From a virus: 64,000 bases of DNA. The notes below the pieces were generated by a model. That model was given only the letters and a program-made list of their open reading frames with translations, searched no databases and was not told where the DNA came from. The DNA lies in IMG/VR virus record IMGVR_UViG_3300008448_000014, positions 1 to 64,000 of that record; one strand, given 5' to 3'. Positions 8,776-16,365 of this stretch are shown in pieces. A program made the translations under genes and the position numbers. How positions within the stretch are numbered: the first letter of the stretch is position 1; each line of letters starts with the position of its first letter.

Positions 8776-9426
8776 ATGGCAACATTTATAAAAGTTGGTT
8801 TCTGGGAACAACTATGTAAACCTTGTAAAGGATATAAGGGATGGCTTAATCTTGATGATTTTGTAAATTCAAGAGTGGTTCCAGGTCCTCCTGGTCCTCA
8901 AGGTCCTGCTGGTCCTTCTGATGGGCTATTTGCTCAAACAGGAAACTCAACAATTGTAACAGGTATTACTGAAAGCACATTAATAAATGGTGGTGTAGGA
9001 ACTTTATCTATACCTGCAAATGGATTTCAAGTAGGAGATAGTTTTAGAGCTGTTTTTGGTGGTGTTATGAATGCTGTAAATAACCAAACTATTAGAATAA
9101 GAGTTAAAGCAGGAGCTATTACATTATTAGATAGTGGTGTACAAAACTTAGGTAGTAGTGTTATAAATGATATTTGGAGTTTAAATATTGATTTTACAAT
9201 TAGACAAATTGGATTACCAGGTGTAGCATCTATTGTTTCATTAGGTAATTTTCATTATACAAAAACTAACAATGCTTCTGTACAAGGTTTTGGATTTAAT
9301 ACTGTAAACAATACAACATTTAGTACAACAATTAATAATACATTAGATGTTACAGTACAATGGGGATCTGCTAATGCAGGAAATAACATTTACAGTGATA
9401 TATTTATATTGAACAAAACATATTAA
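8776..9426 (+). CDS. Collagen-like tail adhesin
   Basis: 216 residues. FIKVGFW N-terminal module as in the 7341 protein, with a CKPC pair, then a short collagen-like Gly-X-Y stretch (PGPPGPQGPAGPS, about residues 36-48), and a C-terminal beta domain of about 165 residues. Collagen stretches in phage fibres form trimeric stalks. Likely a trimeric receptor-binding or capsid-surface fibre. Confidence 0.75.
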   Translation: MATFIKVGFWEQLCKPCKGYKGWLNLDDFVNSRVVPGPPGPQGPAGPSDGLFAQTGNSTIVTGITESTLINGGVGTLSIPANGFQVGDSFRAVFGGVMNAVNNQTIRIRVKAGAITLLDSGVQNLGSSVINDIWSLNIDFTIRQIGLPGVASIVSLGNFHYTKTNNASVQGFGFNTVNNTTFSTTINNTLDVTVQWGSANAGNNIYSDIFILNKTY

Positions 9427-9433
9427 ATTATTA

Positions 9434-9465
9434 TTTGTATATATAAAAAACATTATATACATTTA
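9434..9465 (+). promoter_or_regulatory. Candidate Bacteroidota promoter
   Basis: TTTG (9434-9437), 20-base spacer, TACATTTA (9458-9465; 7/8 to TAnnTTTG). It lies in a 66-base gap, 27 bases before the ATG at 9493, and could drive the basic-protein cluster. Confidence 0.5.
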
Positions 9466-9492
9466 CTGTTAATTTTAAAACCAATTTATATT

Positions 9493-9711
9493 ATGTCAAA
9501 TTATGACCCAAACAAGAAATATTCTTGGACACCTGAAGACAAATTTGAATTATCTGGAAGAGATTTTGGATTAATTCTAAACACATTAAGAGCTATATTA
9601 GCTAAACCAGAATCTCAAGAAGTGTTATTAGCTCATCAAGCTTCTAATACATTAGAAGGCATTTTAGCTCAAGCTGTAGAAGCAGGAATTGCTAAAGAAT
9701 CAACAGAATAA
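9493..9711 (+). CDS. Hypothetical protein, 72 aa
   Basis: A helical, acidic protein (YDPNKKYSWTPEDKFELSGRDF at its start). The tone resembles small phage proteins placed near virion genes; no catalytic motif. First gene after the 9434 promoter candidate. Confidence 0.65.
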   Translation: MSNYDPNKKYSWTPEDKFELSGRDFGLILNTLRAILAKPESQEVLLAHQASNTLEGILAQAVEAGIAKESTE

Positions 9712-9717
9712 CAAAAA

Positions 9718-9743
9718 GGCTGGTTGGGTGATTAAGAACCAGG
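9718..9743 (+). other. Short hairpin in intergenic gap
   Basis: CTGGTT (9720-9725) pairs with AACCAG (9737-9742) within a 56-base gap that is less A/T-rich than its surroundings. No T run follows. It may be an RNA-processing or translational element for the gene at 9768; a tRNA was considered and rejected. Confidence 0.35.
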
Positions 9744-9767
9744 CGTAGATAATATAAGCACTTCTCT

Positions 9768-9971
9768 ATGAGAATATATGAACCAAAGAACAGAATAGAT
9801 GTTATAACCCCCAAGGGAGAGGGAGTGATTTTTCTTGTTACAGACTATGGTCATGAGACAGACACCATCTATACAATTATAATAAACACTACAGGTGAGA
9901 TGTGGCAATACACTCACAAAGATATAATAGTTAAACCCAATATAACATTTAAACGCTATGGCAACAATTAA
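9768..9971 (+). CDS. Hypothetical protein, 67 aa
   Basis: A beta-rich sequence with strands such as GVIFLVTDYG and DTIYTIIINTTGEMWQY. It overlaps the next gene by 14 bases. No family recognised; an SH3-like small barrel is possible from the strand pattern. Confidence 0.6.
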   Translation: MRIYEPKNRIDVITPKGEGVIFLVTDYGHETDTIYTIIINTTGEMWQYTHKDIIVKPNITFKRYGNN

Positions 9972-10401
9972 AAAAGCACAGAATGGTTCTAATTTTGGAT
10001 TACCAAAAGGTGCAAAAGCAGTTCCTCAAAAAGATAGAAGACCTTCTTATATTCAAAAAGCAGATAAGAGTATTACTAATTTTTCTAAAAAAGTATCTGA
10101 TAAAGTTTCAGATGATTTAAAACCTGAAAATGTTAAAAAAGCTTTAAAAAATTTAAAAAATTTTGGTAAGGACTTAATAGGTATGAAAGCTGGTGGGTCT
10201 GTTAAAAAGAAAATGAGAAATGGTGGGTCTCTATCTGGACTTAAAGCATCAAACAAAAGAGCTGGTTCTGAAAAAGGAGCTTGGATCACTGTACAAAACA
10301 AAACATTAGCTGGTGCTACAAGTAAAGCTAAACTTACCAAAGACAAACAACTTGGTGCTACAAAAATGGCTAAAAGAGGAATGTCTATTAAAAAGAAATA
10401 A
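9958..10401 (+). CDS. Lys-rich basic protein, 147 aa
   Basis: Starts ATIKKAQNG, a beginning typical of a family of basic Bacteroidota phage proteins. Contains KAGGSVKKKMRNGG and ends GMSIKKK. It is rich in Lys, Gly and Ser with little hydrophobic core, so probably disordered. First of a run of related proteins up to 12032. Candidates are internal virion DNA-neutralising proteins or host nucleoid binders; neither is shown. Confidence 0.7.
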   Translation: MATIKKAQNGSNFGLPKGAKAVPQKDRRPSYIQKADKSITNFSKKVSDKVSDDLKPENVKKALKNLKNFGKDLIGMKAGGSVKKKMRNGGSLSGLKASNKRAGSEKGAWITVQNKTLAGATSKAKLTKDKQLGATKMAKRGMSIKKK

Positions 10402-10556
10402 TGGCTACTGATAAAAAATGGATTCAGAAAGCAGTAAAAGGAATGCGTAAAGATAAACCTTGTACTGGGCCTAAACTTGGTAGTAAAACTTGTCCTCCTG
10501 GAAGTAAAAGATATAATCTTGCCAAAACTTTTAGTAAAATGAATAAAAAGAAATAA
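10401..10556 (+). CDS. Basic small protein, 51 aa
   Basis: Coupled to the previous gene by TAATG. Sequence begins ATDKKWIQKAVKGMRKDKPC, has a second Cys in KTCPPGSKR and ends KMNKKK. The WIQKA-type start and LAKTFSKM ending recur in small crAss-like phage proteins (memory). Part of the basic cluster. Confidence 0.7.
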   Translation: MATDKKWIQKAVKGMRKDKPCTGPKLGSKTCPPGSKRYNLAKTFSKMNKKK

Positions 10557-10558
10557 TT

Positions 10559-11068
10559 ATGGCAAATATAACAAAAGTACCTAATGGTCCTCTTATTAAA
10601 AAGAAGGGTGAGTTTAAAGGAAGTACATTAAAAGCTGGTGGTGTTGTTAAGAAAGCACAAACTGGTGATAGTTTAACTCCTCAACAAAAAAGAGCTAAGT
10701 TAGATAGTATTACAGCAGTTAAAAGAGCTGAAATAACAAGGAAAAAAGATTCTATTCTTAATAGAAATGCTGCAGCTCAAGGTCTTACAAGAGAACAAGT
10801 AAGAGCTAAGCAAGAAGCTGATAAAAAGAAACCAGATGCCACTAGTTCTAGTTTAAGTGGACAAAATGCAGGTCCTGATGGATGTAAAGCTATTGGTAAA
10901 GCTGCTAGAGCTAGAAAGAAAAATGGTGGTATGATTAAACGTGCTGATGGTTCATTTTCTAAACCTGGTCTTTGGGATAATATCCGTAAGAATAAAGGAT
11001 CTGGAAAGAAGCCTACAAAGCAAATGTTAGTACAAGAGAAGAAGATTAAAGCTAAATCTAAGAAATAA
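10559..11068 (+). CDS. Lys-rich basic protein, 169 aa
   Basis: Alternating Lys/Ala/Gly sequence with GGVVKKAQTGDS near the N-terminus (related to KKAQNG of its neighbour), a long charged helix in the middle (residues about 45-95) and a basic C-terminus. Shares the TAATG junction with the next gene. Function unknown. Confidence 0.7.
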   Translation: MANITKVPNGPLIKKKGEFKGSTLKAGGVVKKAQTGDSLTPQQKRAKLDSITAVKRAEITRKKDSILNRNAAAQGLTREQVRAKQEADKKKPDATSSSLSGQNAGPDGCKAIGKAARARKKNGGMIKRADGSFSKPGLWDNIRKNKGSGKKPTKQMLVQEKKIKAKSKK

Positions 11069-11346
11069 TGGCAACTAAATCTGCAACTAAAAAGCCTGCA
11101 ATTAAAAAAGCTAGACCAGGTGCTTGGACTCGTAAAGAAGGACAAAGCCCTACAGGTGGATTGAATGCTAAAGGAAGAGCATCTTTAAGAGCTCAAGGAC
11201 AAAACATAAAACCTCCTCAACCTGAGGGTGGTCCTAGAAAAAAATCTTATTGTGCGAGATCTGCAGGACAAATGAAAATGTTTCCTAAAGCAGCTAAAGA
11301 TCCAAATAGTAGATTAAGATTAGCAAGGAAAAAATGGAAATGTTAA
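11068..11346 (+). CDS. Basic protein with two Cys, 92 aa
   Basis: ATKSATKKPAIKKARPG start; the middle part GPRKKSYCARSAGQMKMFPKAA through RKKWKC looks like a conserved basic phage motif (SYCARSxGQM) seen with small virion-region proteins (memory). Part of the basic cluster. Confidence 0.7.
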   Translation: MATKSATKKPAIKKARPGAWTRKEGQSPTGGLNAKGRASLRAQGQNIKPPQPEGGPRKKSYCARSAGQMKMFPKAAKDPNSRLRLARKKWKC

Positions 11347-11367
11347 ACCCTATAAAAATATAAAATC

Positions 11368-11850
11368 ATGTTACAACCTAAAAAGCCTGTAAAGAAATAT
11401 GTTCCTACAGCAAAAGAAAAAAAGAATCTTAAAGATGCTAAAGAGCAGAAAAATATGAGACCTCCATTTACTTCTGAGGAAAGAAAGAAAATGCCTAGAG
11501 TAGGTAGTATGGGAACTGCTAAAAATGGTAAAAATATTAAAAAAGCTAAAACAGGAACTTCATTAGGAATGAAATCTGTTAAAGCTGGTTATGATAAAAA
11601 TCCTGGTGTAACTCGTGCTGATATTATTACAGCTGCTACAAAGAAAGCTAAAACTGGAACTATTATTCCTAAAAAGAATAGTGTATCTAAAAATGTTGGT
11701 AATCTTAATAAAGCTAAATTTGGTGATATGTTAGGTAAAGCAGCAGGTAGTGGTATGTTTGGATTAGCTGGAATGGCTGCTAATAAACTATTTGGTGATA
11801 AAAAGAAAACAGGTGGTACTGTGAAAAAATGTATGCAAGGTTGCAAATAA
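11368..11850 (+). CDS. Lys-rich basic protein, 160 aa
   Basis: Contains several KKAKTGT repeats (near residues 56, 91, 98) and a Gly/Ala-rich hydrophobic segment (GMFGLAGMAANKLFG) before a KKTGGTVKKC tail. It could contact membrane or capsid through that segment. Related in repeats to the proteins at 9958 and 10559. Confidence 0.7.
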   Translation: MLQPKKPVKKYVPTAKEKKNLKDAKEQKNMRPPFTSEERKKMPRVGSMGTAKNGKNIKKAKTGTSLGMKSVKAGYDKNPGVTRADIITAATKKAKTGTIIPKKNSVSKNVGNLNKAKFGDMLGKAAGSGMFGLAGMAANKLFGDKKKTGGTVKKCMQGCK

Positions 11851-11852
11851 TT

Positions 11853-12032
11853 ATGGCTGCAAGTAAATCAATGACTTCTGGTAAAGCTAAGAAGAGTGGA
11901 GCACCAAGAATGGCTCCTAAAGTTGGTATTCCTAGAAAGGATAAACCTTTTTCTAAAGTGAAGAGTATGGATGATAAAGCTATAAGAAAAGCTCCTATGC
12001 AACTAATGAAACAAAAAAGACTAAGTAAATAA
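11853..12032 (+). CDS. Basic small protein, 59 aa
   Basis: The ATG at 11853 is preferred over an upstream ATG at 11829 inside the previous gene because it follows that gene's stop directly. AASKSMTSGKAKKSG start, Lys/Met-rich. Last plus-strand gene before the convergent terminator. Confidence 0.65.
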   Translation: MAASKSMTSGKAKKSGAPRMAPKVGIPRKDKPFSKVKSMDDKAIRKAPMQLMKQKRLSK

Positions 12033-12064
12033 ATTCTTCTCTTCTTTTCATATTTTTTTTGTTA

Positions 12065-12096
12065 AAAAAAGCTCTATAGTGATATAGAGCTTTTTT
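12065..12096. terminator. Bidirectional terminator between convergent operons
   Basis: AAAAAAGCTCTATA (12065-12078), a GTGA loop, and TATAGAGCTTTTTT (12083-12096): a perfect 14-bp stem with A and T runs on both sides. It sits 32 bases after the last plus gene and directly before the end of the minus operon, so it can stop both transcripts. Confidence 0.92.
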
Positions 12097-12099
12097 GTT

Positions 12100-12966
12100 T
12101 TAATAAAATAAATTTAAATAGTCTTTATAGTCTCCCCAATAACTATTAGTGGGTTTTATATCTGTTGTAGAATATATACTATAGTGAGAAGTAAAATGTC
12201 CACCATGATTAACATGTACTGCAGGATTAATACAACTCCATTTCTGTCTAATTATATTAGGAATTTGAGGTTCTATCATTCCACTATTTGTAACAAGTGC
12301 ATTTTCTAATATAGATTCACAATGTTTTATAGCTTCATCAAATCTCATTGTCATTTGATGAAATGGTTCATGTTTAATAGGGACATTTTGCCAACCACTT
12401 TTACATAGTCCCATATAGTTCATATTAGTTATAACAGTGTTATTAGGAATGTCTGGAAAATCAAAATATCCTTCAGGATATAATACATCATGCTCTAAAA
12501 AAGATACATAGTCATAATTACCAGTTTGTTTTGCAACATATAATAGTTGCATTATTTGTAATAACTGGTTTAAATGAGACGTAGTTTTAGTCCAAGCTAT
12601 ATATTCAGTAAATGGATTCTGAGATTCATGGTTCCACATACAAGTTAATATGTCTGCTTTACCTTCTGATGCTTTTTGAATACTCTTTAAAGATGCTCTT
12701 ATAGCAGGAAAGGTTTCTGGTCTTGTATTATTAGAATAAAATATTCCAAGCTTATTATTAGTAGAAGCAGGGTAGACAAATAGTTTTCCTTCTGGTGTTG
12801 TAAACTTTTTACCATCTATATCAATTACAAGATTTTTAACTTTACCTACAGCAGGATCTCCTATTATATTATTGTCAGAACGTAAAATCAATTGGCCATT
12901 TCTGACCAATGATTTTACTTTTTCTGTACAATCTATATTTTCATATGTTGCTTTTAGTATATTCAT
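12100..12966 (-). CDS. Putative glycosyltransferase with N-terminal DUF3395-like domain
   Basis: The ATG at 12966, one base after the GroES-like gene's stop, is chosen over 12990. The N-terminal 70 residues (ATYENIDCTEKVKSLVRNG ... GDPAVGKVKNL) look like the small beta domain found in DUF3395-type proteins. The rest has GKADILTCMWN and a FLEHDVLYPEG motif, where EHD would take the place of the GT-A DxD. Last gene of the minus operon. Virion or cell-surface sugar transfer is plausible; substrate unknown. Confidence 0.6.
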   Translation of the reverse strand: MNILKATYENIDCTEKVKSLVRNGQLILRSDNNIIGDPAVGKVKNLVIDIDGKKFTTPEGKLFVYPASTNNKLGIFYSNNTRPETFPAIRASLKSIQKASEGKADILTCMWNHESQNPFTEYIAWTKTTSHLNQLLQIMQLLYVAKQTGNYDYVSFLEHDVLYPEGYFDFPDIPNNTVITNMNYMGLCKSGWQNVPIKHEPFHQMTMRFDEAIKHCESILENALVTNSGMIEPQIPNIIRQKWSCINPAVHVNHGGHFTSHYSIYSTTDIKPTNSYWGDYKDYLNLFY

Positions 12967-12967
12967 A

Positions 12968-13261
12968 TTACCATATATGAGCAACATCAAATGTTGAAAT
13001 CATAATAACTTCTCTATCTGCTGATAAAGGAATTCTAAGAGCTTTACCTGCAGTAGAAGGATCAATCATAATTTCATCACCCTCTTTTATATCTTCTATA
13101 AGATTACCAACAGCATAAACTTTTAGTCTACCCCATTTTTTCATTTTTTCTGCTTCTAATGCAGCTTTAGATTCTTCATCTAAATGAATAGAACTCTTGG
13201 GTTCTTCAGGAATTTCTAAATAAATTCTATTCCCTCTTAGTTGTTTAAATTCTTTTGCCAT
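12968..13261 (-). CDS. GroES-like co-chaperonin
   Basis: 97 residues, the usual Cpn10 size. LRGNRIYLEIPEEP at the start, then VYAVGNLIEDIKEGDEIMID and a final strand pair ending STFDVAHIW follow the Cpn10 barrel pattern. A mobile-loop-like segment (DEESKAALEAEKMKKWG) replaces the classic loop. Phage co-chaperonins (T4 gp31 type) adapt host GroEL for capsid-protein folding. Downstream of the Acb2/Tad1-like gene in the same operon. Confidence 0.75.
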   Translation of the reverse strand: MAKEFKQLRGNRIYLEIPEEPKSSIHLDEESKAALEAEKMKKWGRLKVYAVGNLIEDIKEGDEIMIDPSTAGKALRIPLSADREVIMISTFDVAHIW

Positions 13262-13267
13262 AATTTA

Positions 13268-13504
13268 TTACTTAAATGTTAATACTTTTACTACATTCAT
13301 CTGAGCATTTAAAATCTCTCCAACACTATGGTTATATAATTTTTCATACAATGAATTAAATGTTCCTTCATCAAAAGATTCTTGTTTAGCTTCTTCTAAT
13401 ATATCTGCTAGTTCAGCACAAAGTTCTTTCACTCTTTGTACTTTTTCATTTCCTGATGGGTTAAATGGCAATCCAACAAGTTTTTGTCCAAAAGTTTGTT
13501 CCAT
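13268..13504 (-). CDS. Acb2/Tad1-like cyclic-nucleotide sponge candidate
   Basis: 78 residues. The N-terminus FGQKLVGLPFNPSG followed by a long helix (VQRVKELCAELADILEEA) and a C-terminal helix ending NAQMNVVKVLT fits the two-helix hairpin domain annotated Acb2/Tad1 (FNPSGxxxV near the start, VKxLT at the end). Known members bind cyclic oligonucleotide or ADP-ribose signals and block CBASS or Thoeris. Family assignment is from memory of the pattern; ligand unknown. The gene ends 6 bases before the GroES-like start. Confidence 0.6.
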   Translation of the reverse strand: MEQTFGQKLVGLPFNPSGNEKVQRVKELCAELADILEEAKQESFDEGTFNSLYEKLYNHSVGEILNAQMNVVKVLTFK

Positions 13505-13782
13505 TATGATCTATATTCAGTTGATTGATAAAAACGTGCACCATCTTCTGCAGATAATACTATTTCTGATTGAACAGTTTCACGTACATTTTTGTACCCT
13601 TTCATTTTGTTAGTCTTTAGATCAATGTCAGGTTGTTGTGTAACTCTCTCATTGAAATCATCAAGAATAACAATTACAGATCCTTCTTCATTAGTAAGAG
13701 ATCTAATTACTTTTTCAAGATTAAAGGAAGCTTTATATTCCTTTTCAGCTATTGTAGCTGTGTAAATAAATTGGTTTTTCAT
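13504..13782 (-). CDS. Hypothetical protein, 92 aa
   Basis: Stop overlaps the start of the Acb2-like gene (TAATG style). Beta-rich N-terminus (QFIYTATIAEKEYKASF) and an ending AEDGARFYQSTEYRS. No recognised family. Confidence 0.65.
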   Translation of the reverse strand: MKNQFIYTATIAEKEYKASFNLEKVIRSLTNEEGSVIVILDDFNERVTQQPDIDLKTNKMKGYKNVRETVQSEIVLSAEDGARFYQSTEYRS

Positions 13783-14198
13783 AAAATATTATATTTAATT
13801 TTTAATAATTCTCTTTTTTTGTTAATGTACTCATACTTATACATGTCTAATTCTACTGAAGCGTGAATTTCTGGTTGTAAAAATACTATATTTTCCTCAT
13901 CAAAACAAGCTTGTGGGTATTTACTTTTTGGTAGTATGTGATGTTGATATAAAGAAGAACACCTGTTTCCTAGATATTTTCCACTAACTTCACAATAATG
14001 TGGTTTATTTTTCCAGCATAATTCAAAGAACTCTTTCATTTGTGGGATATGTCCATCATTATAGACATTTCTAGGTTTTTTGCTGGAAATAACAGACATT
14101 TTCCTATTTAAACCCTTACCAGAAGATAAGGGTTTTTTAGGTTTACATTTAAAACAAAATTCTGATAATGCTTTAGCACCACATTTACTACACTTCAT
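13779..14198 (-). CDS. HNH nuclease-like protein with N-terminal zinc ribbon
   Basis: 139 residues. CSKCG ... CFKC at residues 3-19 forms a zinc knuckle. Central CEVSGKYLG ... YQHHILPKSKYP and later VFLQPEIHASVE resemble the His-His / Asn / His layout of an HNH fold. NinG-type recombination nucleases have a similar build. Overlaps both neighbours by a few bases, so it looks like a resident operon gene rather than an insert. Confidence 0.6.
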   Translation of the reverse strand: MKCSKCGAKALSEFCFKCKPKKPLSSGKGLNRKMSVISSKKPRNVYNDGHIPQMKEFFELCWKNKPHYCEVSGKYLGNRCSSLYQHHILPKSKYPQACFDEENIVFLQPEIHASVELDMYKYEYINKKRELLKIKYNIL

Positions 14199-14376
14199 TT
14201 TTAGGATTTATTAAATTTTCTGCCTGATTTGTAAGTTTAGAAAATCCCAACTTTTTTTTAATAGTATTTTTACAATGACAAAGTTTTACTGTAGCTGATG
14301 TATTAGAATTATAGGGAGCAAATTTATACCCTCCACATTTCTTACATATATTTTGTAATACTAAGTTATTATTCAT
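14188..14376 (-). CDS. Small zinc-binding protein, 62 aa
   Basis: CKKCGGYKFAPYN ... CHCKN supplies four Cys and one His for a zinc site. Overlaps MazG-like and HNH neighbours by 8-11 bases. Function unknown. Confidence 0.65.
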   Translation of the reverse strand: MNNNLVLQNICKKCGGYKFAPYNSNTSATVKLCHCKNTIKKKLGFSKLTNQAENLINPKNEV

Positions 14377-14674
14377 CTTTCAAAAATTGTCCATCTTTCA
14401 TTACTCCTGTACGTTTAGAAATTACATTATATGCACTTTCTAAACAATCAATAAGACTTACTTCTTGCATTTCTGCTTGAATAATAATTGTAACAAGTAT
14501 ATCACCTAGAGCATCTTCTATCTCTGGTTTATTGTTTGTATTAATTGCATCAATAAGTTCTTGAACTTCTTCTACTGTTTTACCAGCTTGTGCTCTTGGT
14601 GTTCCATTATCTAGAATACCTTTCTGATGTGCCCATGTTATAACAAGAGCTTCTAATTCATTATAACTTCTCAT
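14369..14674 (-). CDS. MazG-like nucleotide pyrophosphohydrolase
   Basis: 101 residues. KTVEEVQELIDAI carries the EExxE-like metal site and ALGDILVTIIIQAE the second (ExxD) helix of the all-alpha NTP-PPase fold. Such proteins hydrolyse dNTPs or signal nucleotides. Placed directly after RecA in the operon, overlapping the zinc protein by 8 bases. Confidence 0.8.
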   Translation of the reverse strand: MRSYNELEALVITWAHQKGILDNGTPRAQAGKTVEEVQELIDAINTNNKPEIEDALGDILVTIIIQAEMQEVSLIDCLESAYNVISKRTGVMKDGQFLKDE

Positions 14675-14675
14675 A

Positions 14676-15692
14676 TTATTCTTCTATTAAAATTTCTTCA
14701 TCTACTACTTCTATTTCTTCTATAGGAGTTTCATTATTTAAATTAGCTATTACTTTTCTTTCTATTTCTAATAGAATATCAGAGTTTTCTTCTAGAAAGT
14801 CTTTAAGCTTGTCAGTTCCTTGAAATTTATTCTCTTCATAAGTAAACCATGCTCCTCCTTTTTTGATAATATCAAACTCTACAGCATAGTCAATAATTTC
14901 TCCAAGCTTATCAATACCTGTACCCCATTCAATAGCAAACTTAGCTACACCAAATGGAGATGCAAGTTTATTCTTAATAACATCTACAGTTGTTTTATTA
15001 AGCTCATTAATCTTGTCATTCATTTTCCATACTTTCCATCTTACATCTGCATAAAATTTAATAGCATTACCACCTGTAGTAGTAGATGCTTCTCCATAAC
15101 CACCAATATTACTTCTAGTTTGAGATATAATAAACAATGTACAATTATGATTAGCTAACAAGCCTTTCACCTTCATACAAAATTTACTATTTAGTCTAGC
15201 TTGTAAACCAATTGTAGCATCACCCATCTCTCCTTGAAGAATAGCTTTAGGCATAGCTGCTGATTGACTATCTATTACAAGACATGATATAATATTATTC
15301 TCTATTAATGCTAGAGCCATATCATAACCTTCTTCTTGTGTTTCTGGTTGATAGATTAATAAAGCATCTACATCTACCCCTAGAGTTGTTGCATATTTTC
15401 TATCAAATGCATACTCATAATCAAACAGTGCTACTTTCTTATCAGGGAAAGCTTGTTGATATTCTGCCATTTGGTGAAGAGTTAGTGTTGATTTTCCAGA
15501 ACTATTTTCTCCAAATATTTCTATAAACTTACCAACAGCTGTACCTCCTACACCCATTGCTTGATTTAATTGTAAAGATCCTGTGCTTACAATTGTCAAA
15601 TCTTCAGGAACCAGCCTTCCCAAACCATACTTTTTCTCTAATCCATCAAGAACTAGGTCAACTCCTTGTTTTTCTACTTTTCTCTTTGCCAT
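14676..15692 (-). CDS. recA: RecA/UvsX-type recombinase
   Basis: 338 residues, close to RecA length. LTIVSTGSLQLNQAMG, then Walker A GENSSGKST (61-69), a Walker B-like strand (SCLVIDSQSA) and GLLANHNCTLFIISQTR, all in RecA order. Acidic C-terminal tail. Catalyses strand exchange in repair and recombination-dependent replication, and could also serve the homing endonucleases in this genome by repairing their breaks. A terminator lies just upstream (15761-15792), so it probably has its own promoter in 15693-15760, though no clear element is visible. Confidence 0.93.
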   Translation of the reverse strand: MAKRKVEKQGVDLVLDGLEKKYGLGRLVPEDLTIVSTGSLQLNQAMGVGGTAVGKFIEIFGENSSGKSTLTLHQMAEYQQAFPDKKVALFDYEYAFDRKYATTLGVDVDALLIYQPETQEEGYDMALALIENNIISCLVIDSQSAAMPKAILQGEMGDATIGLQARLNSKFCMKVKGLLANHNCTLFIISQTRSNIGGYGEASTTTGGNAIKFYADVRWKVWKMNDKINELNKTTVDVIKNKLASPFGVAKFAIEWGTGIDKLGEIIDYAVEFDIIKKGGAWFTYEENKFQGTDKLKDFLEENSDILLEIERKVIANLNNETPIEEIEVVDEEILIEE

Positions 15693-15760
15693 TATTTAAT
15701 TGTTTTAATTATTATTTAAAGTTATTAATTTTTTATGTTATTTCCTAATTTAATTAGATG

Positions 15761-15792
15761 AAAAACCCCAGGAAATGGGTGATTTCCTAGGG
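15761..15792 (-). terminator. Terminator upstream of recA
   Basis: On the minus strand ATTTCCT(A)GGG region pairs with CCCCAGGAAAT (15766-15776 with 15782-15792, one mismatch), followed by a T run (15765-15761). It ends the transcript of the 60-residue gene at 15826. Confidence 0.8.
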
Positions 15793-15825
15793 CTATTTCA
15801 ACATTTAAAAATAGAAAAACAACAA

Positions 15826-16008
15826 TTATTCTTTTAATTCTGTATTACCTTTTGCTTTTTCTGTATATGGACAAAATTGACAATCATTTCCACAACAAGA
15901 TCCTCTATCTTTCAGATAAGATTCTGAAAAAATTACTCTACCATTTATAAGGTAATAATCTTTACCTTCTATAAATTCTTTATTTGTCATAACATTTTTA
16001 AATTTCAT
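15826..16008 (-). CDS. Cys-rich small protein (DUF5522-like)
   Basis: 60 residues. The motif DRGSCCGNDCQFCPY matches the Cys-Cys-Gly-Asn-x-Cys-xx-Cys-Pro signature of small DUF5522-type proteins in Bacteroidota. It may bind metal. The gene ends just upstream of a terminator. Confidence 0.65.
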   Translation of the reverse strand: MKFKNVMTNKEFIEGKDYYLINGRVIFSESYLKDRGSCCGNDCQFCPYTEKAKGNTELKE

Positions 16009-16023
16009 AATGCAATATACGAT

Positions 16024-16365
16024 TTATTTTTGGTTTATAATACTTTCAACTATTATATGTTCAGTGTGTAAAAACTCTTTTACTACTAATGATACAGCAT
16101 CTCTATTAATTTTTAAACATTTAGAAACTTTATTACAACTTTTTAATCTAAAGTAAGTTTCTAATATTTCTATTTTTCTTTTATTATAAAGTTTATGTTT
16201 TGGAGATACAGAGCTTTTATTTCTAATTAAATAATTAATTTCTCTTTCATTAAATATTTTATATTTACCTAATTGAAATCCTTTTATTTTTAAATCAGAT
16301 GCAGATCTTTTTAATTCTCTGATACTAATATCATATTGTTTACTAATTTCTTCATAACTTAACAT
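16024..16365 (-). CDS. Helix-turn-helix DNA-binding protein
   Basis: 113 residues. Two HTH-like segments: LSYEEISKQYDISIRELKRSASDL at the start and CNKVSKCLKINRDAVSLVVKEFL near the end. Basic middle linker. Probably a DNA-binding regulator; it overlaps the preceding gene by 14 bases. The target is unknown. Confidence 0.6.
   Translation of the reverse strand: MLSYEEISKQYDISIRELKRSASDLKIKGFQLGKYKIFNEREINYLIRNKSSVSPKHKLYNKRKIEILETYFRLKSCNKVSKCLKINRDAVSLVVKEFLHTEHIIVESIINQK

Noticed and set aside
9711-9767. tRNA gene in the short G/C-richer gap
   Set aside because: Only one 6-bp stem; no T arm, no anticodon arm and too short.
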